Source: Acetobacteraceae bacterium
GTDB taxonomy: Bacteria > Pseudomonadota > Alphaproteobacteria > Acetobacterales > Acetobacteraceae
DNA length: 20,498 nt
Assembly (NCBI GenBank): GCA_027306955.1
Contig: DAHUXX010000112.1
Coordinates: 1-20,498 of the forward strand
Direction of reading: 5' to 3'
Position 1 is the stretch's first letter; each line of letters begins with the position of its first letter. The notes beneath the pieces were generated by a model. It had not been told where the DNA came from. It ran no database searches and saw only the letters and a program-made list of their open reading frames with translations. This document shows positions 14,255 through 20,498 of the stretch, piece after piece. Position numbers and translations under genes: made by a program.

Positions 14255-15819
14255 GCGCTGGCGCGCGCGAACTCTGGATGCAGTTGCGTGGGGCCGTCGG
14301 CGCTCTCGAGGGCGGCGCGGTTGCGGGTGTCGAGGTAGGATTCGCTGGGAAGATCCTCGGCCAGGATGACGTCGTGCCGGTCGAGTTCCAGGTGCCAGCA
14401 GGTGATGTGTTCGCGCGTCTCCTGCGCAATTGAGATGCCGTCGATGAGATGGCGGATCGGGACGAGGTGGCCATCCAGGAACACCGCGTGATCCGGCGAC
14501 AACAGCAGGGCGCGGACCAGCAGCGTGGAGGCAAAAGCGCCCGCACGGACGCGAACGGGCATCGCATCGTGCGGGCTCGGGTGTTTGGCGAGGCTGGTGC
14601 GGCGAAAACCCAGCCGGCGGACCGGCACCTTTCCGAACTCACCTTCGGTGCGAGTGCCGGCCGCGAAACACGCGGTGATCAACGTGTTTCTGCCACTGTT
14701 GGTTACGGTGAAGCTTCCCGGCGTATCCACCACCGTAGAGGTTGAAGGCCGTGCCGCCCGACGGGTGAGGCGATCGCCACCATCGCTCGACAGGGTCTCG
14801 AAATCGGCGAGCAGTTCGATCGTTGCCTGCTTCAGGCCTCTGGTCACGGGTGACACCGGGCTGCGCGGCTCGATCGCTAGCGTCACGCCCGAGCGAGCGA
14901 GATCGTTCCCGTTCCGGCGATGGAGCTGGTGATGGTCAGTGTGCGGCCATCGGTGATGGTGTAGCCTGCAGCCAGCGTATTGCTGCCGGAAAGCGTCCGG
15001 TACGCGGCGGCATCGATCGTAATCGCAGGAAAACCAACATTTTAGCTGCCGCGCCCGCCAAACGTGCCAGCGCCGGTTCCTGCTGCCAGTTCCAAGACGC
15101 TGTGCCCCGGGTGGCGACGGTTGGGTCGCCGCCGCCGACGATCCCCGAGAGCACGCCACCAGGCGCCTGAGTCACGTAGACATAGTCGGTAGGGCCTGTG
15201 GAGATGGCATCGACCCGTCCCTTGACCGGGCCGCTCTTGACGATGCGCATACCCTTGCCAGGTTCCACGCCAAAGGCCTGACCGAGACCGTTGCCACCCA
15301 AGATCAGGCCCGCGTTGAGCAGACTGCCGCCACCGCTGTGATCGGCAATGCCGCCGTAAATATATTCTGCTGCGGCATTGGCGATCGTGTTGTTACCCTG
15401 CGAGTTGAGGCATCGACAAAGCCGACGATACGGCTGGGATTGTAAAGATTGAGCGAGATGCCCGCTTGCACCGCCGCACCATTTGAACTGATCTGGTTCG
15501 TGTTATTCACGGTGCCGGGCTGATCAACCTCAAGACCGGTGCGGCCGCCGAAGGTGGCGCCCTCATTGGTGACGAGGCCACCACCAATAAACAGTCCATA
15601 AGTATTTACAGTTGCGATTTGCCAAGCATTATATATAATTCCGATATGAGTAAGTTTCAATTACGATTTAACGACAAATACTGGACGATATCGCCAGAGC
15701 TGACGAAAACACCCACGTCGGGCAGGATGGTTCTTTTGTTGACCACGATCCGGAACCCCGGCGGGAAGCTGTAAGCCGGCGCGTAGGGGGGGCATCAGCG
15801 AGGAGATCGTCAGCGCCAT
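14197..15819 (-). pseudogene. Decayed Hint-domain (Hint_2-type) surface protein gene
   Basis: Homologous-looking pieces lie in order in several frames. The start is probably ATG 15819 (AAGGGA upstream) giving ALTISSLMPP; the frame then breaks at a 7-G run (15786-15792). YSFPPGFRIVVNKRTILPD continues in another frame to a TGA at 15657-15659, after which GLFIGGGLVTNEGATFGG runs on until a shift near 15405-15412. NNTIANAAAEYIYGG continues to a shift near 15095-15130, LELAAGTGAGTFGG meets an in-frame TAA at 15042-15044, and ITIDAAAYRTLSGSNTL resumes to a shift near 14890-14905. The Hint part follows: CFAAGTR, HPSPHDAMPVRVRAGAF, LLSPDHAVFLDGHLVPIRHLI, LDRHDVILAEDLPSESYLDT. About 17 residues appear missing after CFAAGTR. 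Such proteins combine beta-solenoid repeats with a hedgehog/intein-like autoprocessing domain. The AT-richer repeat part suggests transfer. Confidence 0.82.
14240..14262. terminator. Hairpin enclosing the cbpM stop codon
   Basis: GCCAGCGC (14240-14247) and GCGCTGGC (14255-14262) form a perfect 8-bp stem with a 7-nt loop that contains the cbpM TGA. No T-run follows on either strand, so it is not a classical intrinsic terminator, but it sits between convergent units and could pause or protect transcripts in both directions. Confidence 0.3.
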
Positions 15820-15904
15820 CGCGACCGTTCCCTTGTGGCTCGTTCCACATCCGGATCGGTGAGATACACGGACCTCCGCCTGTCCAGCGCCGCGCGCCAA
15901 AGCC

Positions 15905-16165
15905 TCAGCCCGAGGCGAGCAGAAAACGGGCCTGGGCAAGGCTGTCGGCGGCATAGGCGCGGGCAAGGTCGGCGGGATCCATCGCCACAACGGCGCCGGT
16001 GACCTGCTTGCCCATAGCGTGGTCGCGCCAGACGCGGCCGAGCGCGGCGAGTGGCGAGCGGACGCCACAGCAGGCGCACCCGACGGGGTGGGGAGGCGCT
16101 GCGATGAGGGCCTCGCCGGGCCCGGCCATCGTGCCGGCACGCAACGGGAGGCGTTCGGGACACAT
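15905..16165 (-). CDS. Small CobW/COG0523-like protein with GCxCC motif, lacking the GTPase core
   Basis: A protein of 86 residues from ATG 16165; a GTG at 16171 adds two residues. The segment PVGCACCGVRSPLAAL followed by VVAMDPADLARAYAADSLAQARFLLAS resembles the middle of COG0523 (CobW/ZigA-type) metal chaperones, where GCxCC binds metal and a later DP.....L..D...ARF stretch occurs. The Walker A region and the C-terminal domain are absent, so it cannot be a working GTPase. It may be a stand-alone metal-binding protein or a shrunken relic. It is divergent from the ArsR-methyltransferase gene and its start lies at the edge of the palindromes there, so it may share that control. Resemblance judged by eye. 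Confidence 0.5.
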   Translation of the reverse strand: MCPERLPLRAGTMAGPGEALIAAPPHPVGCACCGVRSPLAALGRVWRDHAMGKQVTGAVVAMDPADLARAYAADSLAQARFLLASG

Positions 16166-16168
16166 AAA

Positions 16169-16202
16169 CACATATAGACATGTTTATATGTGCATGTCTA
16201 TA
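16169..16202. promoter_or_regulatory. Overlapping palindromes, likely ArsR-type operator
   Basis: Positions 16169-16192 form a 24-bp palindrome with 11 of 12 base pairs matching, centred on CATG. A second dyad reuses its left arm: TATAGACATG (16173-16182) and the exact inverted copy CATGTCTATA (16193-16202), ten bases apart. AT-rich dyads with ATAAACA/TGTTTAT-like arms are typical of ArsR-family operators. They cover the promoter of the ArsR-methyltransferase gene and the start of the divergent small gene, so autoregulation is the natural inference. Confidence 0.6.
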
Positions 16203-16204
16203 AA
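16175..16204 (+). promoter_or_regulatory. Candidate promoter of the arsR-type gene and metH, possibly leaderless
   Basis: TAGACA (16175-16180, five of six to the -35 consensus) and TATAAA (16199-16204) are 18 nt apart. The expected transcription start, about 16210-16212, falls on the ATG at 16210, and no Shine-Dalgarno precedes that ATG, which fits a leaderless mRNA. The -35 lies inside the palindrome. Confidence 0.45.
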
Positions 16205-16209
16205 GATCC

Positions 16210-17160
16210 ATGGATCAGATGCTGACCCAACTCCGCGCCGCCGCGGACCCCACGCGCCTGCGCATCCTGGCGCTCGCCGCAGCCTGCGACCTGTGCGTCG
16301 CCGATTTCGCCGAAGTGCTGAGGCAGTCGCAGCCGCGTGTCTCCCGCCATCTCGGCGTCATGGTGGAGGCCGGGCTGCTGGAGCGGCGGCGCGAGAGCAA
16401 GAACGTGTTCTTCCGCCTCGCCCCCACCGGGCTCGCGCAGGAACTCGCGACGCGCGCCGCAACGTCCGACGAGGCGCTCGCGGCCGACCGGCGGGCAGCG
16501 CAGCGGGTGATGGCGGAGCGCGCACGGCAGGCGACGGAACTTTTCCGCATGCAGGGGGCCAACTGGGACGAGATGGGTGCCCTTGGCCTGCCGCACGATG
16601 AGATCGAGCGCGCGGTGCTCGAGCGCCTGCCCGAGCGCGTGCAGCGGCTGCTCGATATCGGCACCGGCACCGGGCGCATGCTGCAGGTGATCGCGCCGCG
16701 CGCCGGCTCGATGCTGGGGATCGACGCCTCGCGCGCGATGCTGGCGCTGGCGCGCACGCGGCTCGCCGAGCAGCCGGGGCTGCGCCACGCCGCGGTACGG
16801 CAGGGCGACATGTACCGGCTGGAACTGCCGGACGGACATTTCGATACCGTGCTGATGCAGATGGTGCTGCACTACGCGACGGAACCGGCGCAGGCGCTGG
16901 CCGAGGCGATGCGAGTGCTTAGCCCTGGCGGCAGGCTGATCGTCGTCGATCTCGCACGGCATGAGGACAAGACGCTGGCCGCGGAGGGCCATCACTGGCT
17001 CGGCTTCGACGACGCCGGGCTCGAGCGAATGCTGCCGGCGGGCGAGATGGAGCTGGAGAAGCCGAGCGTGGTGCGCGGGAAGCTGGAGACGCGCATCTGG
17101 GTGGCGCGGCGCAAGCCGGTGGCGGCAGGCTCCGAGGCCGCGCGGACCGTCGACGCGTAG
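16210..17160 (+). CDS. ArsR-family regulator fused to a SAM-dependent methyltransferase domain
   Basis: A protein of 316 residues. The N-terminal winged helix (about 1-95) has ADPTRLRILALAAACDLCVADFAEVL, then the recognition helix SQPRVSRHLGVMVEAGLLERRRESKNVFFRL. Cys26 and Cys29 are present but the ELCVC second Cys is Ala31, so classical arsenic sensing is doubtful. From about 140 a class I methyltransferase fold begins: motif I LDIGTGTGRML (Asp149 to Gly155), GIDASRAML as the acidic ribose-binding loop, DTVLMQMVLHYATEP and LSPGGRLIVVDL. This architecture is that of SahR-type regulators that sense S-adenosylhomocysteine and repress methionine-cycle genes; the fit is strengthened by metH 15 nt downstream. 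Whether the enzyme domain still catalyses is unknown. Start ATG 16210 has no ribosome site. Confidence 0.92.
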   Translation: MDQMLTQLRAAADPTRLRILALAAACDLCVADFAEVLRQSQPRVSRHLGVMVEAGLLERRRESKNVFFRLAPTGLAQELATRAATSDEALAADRRAAQRVMAERARQATELFRMQGANWDEMGALGLPHDEIERAVLERLPERVQRLLDIGTGTGRMLQVIAPRAGSMLGIDASRAMLALARTRLAEQPGLRHAAVRQGDMYRLELPDGHFDTVLMQMVLHYATEPAQALAEAMRVLSPGGRLIVVDLARHEDKTLAAEGHHWLGFDDAGLERMLPAGEMELEKPSVVRGKLETRIWVARRKPVAAGSEAARTVDA

Positions 17161-17175
17161 CAAGCGAGGTTCACG

Positions 17176-20100
17176 ATGACACCGATCCTTGAAGCGCTGC
17201 GCGCGCGCGTGTTGCTGGCCGATGGCGGCATGGGAGCGCGGCTGCAGCAGATGCCGCTCGACCTGGCGCGCGACTGGTGGGGGCACGAGAACTGCTCCGA
17301 CGTCCTGGTTCTCTCGCGGCCGGACCTCGTGCGCGACATTCATCGCGGTTATTTCGCCGCCGGCGCGGACATGGTGGAGACCAACAGTTTCGGTGCCTCA
17401 CCGGTCACGCTCGGTGAGTTCGGGCTGGCGGAGCACACGCACGAGATCAACAAGCGCGCGGCGGAACTGGCACGCGAGGCGGCCTGCATGTTTTCCGACG
17501 GGCGGGACCGTTTCGTTCTCGGCTCGATCGGGCCGGGCACCAAGCTGCCGAGCCTCGGGCATATCGGCTACGACGCGCTGGAGGCGGCGCTGGCGCAGCA
17601 GGCGCGCGGGCTCATCGAGGGCGGCGTGGATGCGTTCCTGATCGAGACGTGCCAGGACACGCTGCAGATCAAGGCGGCTGTGAATGGCGCGAAGGCCGCG
17701 TGCGCCGTGGCTGGCCGCGCGGTGCCGATCTTCGTGCAGGTGACGGTGGAGACCACGGGCACGCTGCTGGTGGGGCCGGATATCGCCGCCGCCGCGACGG
17801 TGGTCCACGCGCTCGATGTGCCGCTCCTTGGGCTCAACTGCGCCACCGGGCCGCAGGAGATGGCCGAGCATCTGCGCTGGATTTCCGGCAACTGGCCGGG
17901 CCTGATCTCGGTGATGCCGAATGCCGGGCTGCCGGAGCTGGTGGACGGCAAGACACATTATCCGCTGGGGCCGGCCGAGCTCGCGACCTGGCTCAAACGC
18001 TTCGTCGTCGAAGACGGCGTGAACCTGATCGGTGGCTGCTGCGGGACGGATGTGCGGCACATCGCGGCGCTGGACGCGATGCTGCGGGAACTGGGCGGGC
18101 GCAGGCCGGTGCCGGTGGAGCGCACGACGGTGTGGGTGCCCTCCGTCGCCAGCCTCTACGGCGCGGTGGCGCTGCGCCAGGAGAACGCGGTCTTTTCGAT
18201 TGGGGAACGGTGCAACGCCAACGGCTCCAAGAAATGGCGGGACTTGCAGGCTGCCGGCGATTGGGACGGGTGCGTGGCAATGGGCCGCGCGCAGCTGGGC
18301 GAAGGCTCCAACGCGCTCGATGTCTGCACCGCCTTTGTCGGCCGTGACGAGAAGGCCGAGATGGACGAGGTGGTGCGCCGCTTCACCACCTCGGTCGCGG
18401 CGCCCCTGGTGATCGACAGCACCGAGACCGCGGTGATCGAGAGCGCGTTGAAGCTGCATGGCGGCAAGGCGATCATCAACTCCATCAACTTCGAGGACGG
18501 GGAGGCAGCCGCGCATCAGCGGCTGTTGCTGGCAAAGAAGTTCGGCGCCGCAGTGATCGCGCTGACGATCGACGAGACGGGGATGGCGAAGACGGCCGAG
18601 GCAAAGCTCGCGGTGGCCAGGCGGCTGGTGGAGTTCGCGCGCATGCATGGGCTGGGCGACAGCGACCTTCTGATCGACCCGCTCACCTTCACCATCGCGA
18701 CCGGCAACGAGGACGACCGCAAGCTGGGCGAGGCGACGCTGGAGGGCATTCGCCTGATCCGCGAGGCGTTTCCCGAGGTGCAGATCGTCCTCGGCCTTTC
18801 CAACATCTCCTTCGGGCTCAACCCGGCGGCGCGGGCGGCGCTGAACTCCGTCTTCCTCGAGCACGCGGTGCGGGCGGGGATGACCGGGGCGATCCTGCAC
18901 GTCTCCAAGATCCGGCCGCTGCACCAGATTCCGGCGGAGGAGGTGCGGGTCTGCGAGGACCTGATCTTCGACCGCAGGCGTGAGGGCTACGATCCGCTGG
19001 CGACGCTGCTGGAGTTCTTCGCCGAGCGCAAATCCGCCGACGCGGCGGGGAGGAAGCGCGCGGAGACGGTGGAGGGCCGGCTGCGCGAGCGCATCGTCGA
19101 TGGCGACCGCAAGGGGCTCGCCGAGGATCTCGACGCCGCGCTGAAGGCGCACGCGCCGCTGGCCATCATCAACGAGATCCTGCTCGATGGGATGAAGACG
19201 GTGGGCGAGCTCTTCGGCGCGGGCAAGATGCAGCTGCCGTTCGTGCTGCAATCCGCGGAGACGATGAAGGCGGCCGTTGCGTACCTGGAACCGTTCATGG
19301 AGCGCGTGGAGGGGCAGGAGCGCGGCACCATCGTCCTCGCGACCGTGAAGGGGGACGTGCACGATATCGGCAAGAACCTGGTCGACATCATCCTCACCAA
19401 CAACGGCTACCGGGTGGTCAACCTCGGCATCAAGGTGCCGCTCGCGGATATGCTGGCGGCGGTGACGGAGCACCGCGCGCACGCGATCGGGATGAGCGGG
19501 CTGCTGGTGAAATCCACCGTCGTGATGCGCGAGAACCTCGAGGAAATGTCGCGGCAGGGGCTGGAGATTCCGGTGATCCTCGGTGGCGCGGCGCTGACGC
19601 GCAACTATGTCGAGGATGCGTGCGTGCAGTCCTATGCCTGCGGGCGCGTGGCCTATGCGCGCGATGCGTTCGACGGGCTCGCGCTGATGGACAAGGTGAC
19701 GGGCAACGGGTTCGACGACTATCTCGCGGCGGTGCAGGCGCGGCGCAGCGGCAAAGCGCGCAATACGCAGCGCACGCTGGGCGAGGCGCACGCGGCGGCA
19801 TTCCGGCCGGTGGACGTGTCGGTGGTGCGTGAGCGGCGGCGGCGGATGACGCGTGACGTCGCGCCAATCGAACCACCGTTCTGGGGTGCGAGGGTGCTGG
19901 AGGCGGCGCCGAAGGCGATCGTGCCGTTCGTGAATGAGCGTTCGCTCTATCAGTTCCAGTGGGGGTTCCGCAAAGCCGGGCGCTCGCTCGACGATTTCCT
20001 CGGCTGGGCGCGGCAGGAACTGCGGCCGGTGATGCGGCGTATGCTCGCGCTGTGCGAGAAGGAGAACATCCTCAAGCCGCGGGCGAGCTATGGCTACTGG

Positions 20101-20498
20101 AAGGCCGCGGGGCAGGGCAACGATTTGATCCTGTTCGACGCCGACGGCGAAACGGAACTGGCGCGCTTCAACCTGCCGCGACAGCCGCGCGAGGACGGGG
20201 AGTGCATCGCCGATTTCGTGCGCGACGTGGATGACGGCGTGCGCGACGTGGTGGGCTTGCAGGTGGTGACGGTGGGGCAGAAGGCGAGCGACACCGCGCG
20301 CGCCTGGTTCGAGGAAAACCGTTACCAGGACTATCTCTATCTGCATGGGCTGTCGGTCGAGATGGCGGAGGCGATGGCCGAGTACGTGCACAAGCGCATC
20401 CGCGCCGAATGCGGGTTCGCCGCCGAGGATGACCGCGACATCGAGAAGATGCTGGCGCAGGGGTATCGCGGCTCGCGCTATTCGTTCGGCTATCCGGC
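17176..20498 (+). CDS. metH: Cobalamin-dependent methionine synthase (3' end beyond window)
   Basis: Open for 1107 codons from ATG 17176 (GAGG at 17166-17169, 6-nt spacer) to the right edge without a stop. It transfers methyl from 5-methyltetrahydrofolate through cobalamin to homocysteine. Domains in order: homocysteine/zinc domain (about 1-320) with zinc ligands Cys222, Cys288 and Cys289; pterin-binding domain (from about 336, FSIGERCNANGSKKW); cobalamin cap and binding domain with GDVHDIGKN (Asp727, His729 as the lower cobalt ligand) and Ser774 in MSGLLVKS; and the AdoMet reactivation domain (from about 895) ending in YRGSRYSFGYP, the counterpart of the RPAPGYPAC motif. By comparison with E. 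coli MetH (1227 residues) about 60 codons are missing here. It is a single-chain enzyme, unlike split forms in some alphaproteobacteria. Probably co-transcribed with the ArsR-type gene. Confidence 0.97.
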   Translation, partial: MTPILEALRARVLLADGGMGARLQQMPLDLARDWWGHENCSDVLVLSRPDLVRDIHRGYFAAGADMVETNSFGASPVTLGEFGLAEHTHEINKRAAELAREAACMFSDGRDRFVLGSIGPGTKLPSLGHIGYDALEAALAQQARGLIEGGVDAFLIETCQDTLQIKAAVNGAKAACAVAGRAVPIFVQVTVETTGTLLVGPDIAAAATVVHALDVPLLGLNCATGPQEMAEHLRWISGNWPGLISVMPNAGLPELVDGKTHYPLGPAELATWLKRFVVEDGVNLIGGCCGTDVRHIAALDAMLRELGGRRPVPVERTTVWVPSVASLYGAVALRQENAVFSIGERCNANGSKKWRDLQAAGDWDGCVAMGRAQLGEGSNALDVCTAFVGRDEKAEMDEVVRRFTTSVAAPLVIDSTETAVIESALKLHGGKAIINSINFEDGEAAAHQRLLLAKKFGAAVIALTIDETGMAKTAEAKLAVARRLVEFARMHGLGDSDLLIDPLTFTIATGNEDDRKLGEATLEGIRLIREAFPEVQIVLGLSNISFGLNPAARAALNSVFLEHAVRAGMTGAILHVSKIRPLHQIPAEEVRVCEDLIFDRRREGYDPLATLLEFFAERKSADAAGRKRAETVEGRLRERIVDGDRKGLAEDLDAALKAHAPLAIINEILLDGMKTVGELFGAGKMQLPFVLQSAETMKAAVAYLEPFMERVEGQERGTIVLATVKGDVHDIGKNLVDIILTNNGYRVVNLGIKVPLADMLAAVTEHRAHAIGMSGLLVKSTVVMRENLEEMSRQGLEIPVILGGAALTRNYVEDACVQSYACGRVAYARDAFDGLALMDKVTGNGFDDYLAAVQARRSGKARNTQRTLGEAHAAAFRPVDVSVVRERRRRMTRDVAPIEPPFWGARVLEAAPKAIVPFVNERSLYQFQWGFRKAGRSLDDFLGWARQELRPVMRRMLALCEKENILKPRASYGYWKAAGQGNDLILFDADGETELARFNLPRQPREDGECIADFVRDVDDGVRDVVGLQVVTVGQKASDTARAWFEENRYQDYLYLHGLSVEMAEAMAEYVHKRIRAECGFAAEDDRDIEKMLAQGYRGSRYSFGYP

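Noticed and set aside
14197..15159. A 320-codon frame taken as an intact Hint protein gene
   Set aside because: Its first about 85 residues are out-of-frame translation; the matching repeat sequence upstream continues in other frames, so it is one piece of a broken gene.
16210..17160. Classical arsenic-resistance ArsR
   Set aside because: The two-Cys ELCVC motif is incomplete, a methyltransferase domain is fused, and the neighbour is metH with no arsenic genes.
17398..20391. Open frame of 997 codons on the minus strand
   Set aside because: It is the shadow of metH, whose zinc, cobalamin and AdoMet motifs are all readable on the plus strand.
1..20498. tRNA, rRNA, CRISPR arrays, insertion sequences and RTX repeats
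   Set aside because: I looked for cloverleaf-like ends, regularly spaced repeats, transposase motifs with inverted ends and GGxGxDxxx nonapeptides, and saw none.

Overview
The window is about 20.5 kb of GC-rich DNA, apparently from an alphaproteobacterium. High GC, GTG/TTG starts, tightly packed operons with ATGA stop-start overlaps, an ArsR-methyltransferase gene beside metH, and a Hint-domain surface-protein remnant of a kind I associate with Acetobacteraceae all point to the Rhodospirillales/Acetobacteraceae. The family assignment is inference.

Layout. (1) 1-831, plus strand: the 3' part of a DapA/NAL-superfamily aldolase gene that enters from the left edge. (2) 776-11462, minus strand: a compact six-gene cluster, read right to left. 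It encodes a type I secretion ABC transporter with a degenerate C39-like domain, an HlyD adaptor, a large Sel1-repeat protein, a TPR plus double-glycosyltransferase fusion, an unrecognised protein with possible ChW-like repeats, and a GT4 glycosyltransferase. Gaps are 3, 33, 1, 60 and 12 nt. (3) 11463-11787: a divergent control region with an extended -10 promoter candidate and two dyads. (4) 11788-14254, plus strand: amidase, cbpA-like J protein and cbpM-like modulator, joined by two 4-nt overlaps. (5) 14197-15819, minus strand: a decayed Hint-domain surface-protein gene with several frameshifts and an internal stop. (6) 15905-16165, minus strand: a small protein resembling the GCxCC region of CobW GTPases. 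(7) 16169-16204: overlapping palindromes and a promoter. (8) 16210-20498, plus strand: an ArsR-methyltransferase regulator followed 15 nt later by cobalamin-dependent methionine synthase metH, which runs off the right edge about 60 codons before its expected end.

How the genes may work together. The six-gene cluster looks like a dedicated export-and-glycosylation unit. The ABC/HlyD pair would export a protein in one step, the two glycosyltransferases would modify the substrate or build a surface glycan, and the Sel1 protein could act as a cytoplasmic scaffold. No intact substrate and no TolC-like outer-membrane protein is present; the Hint pseudogene may be a relic of a secreted surface protein. 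The amidase-cbpA-cbpM genes form a separate small operon. The ArsR-methyltransferase resembles S-adenosylhomocysteine-sensing regulators of methionine-cycle genes, and the palindromes over its own start suggest autoregulation together with metH.
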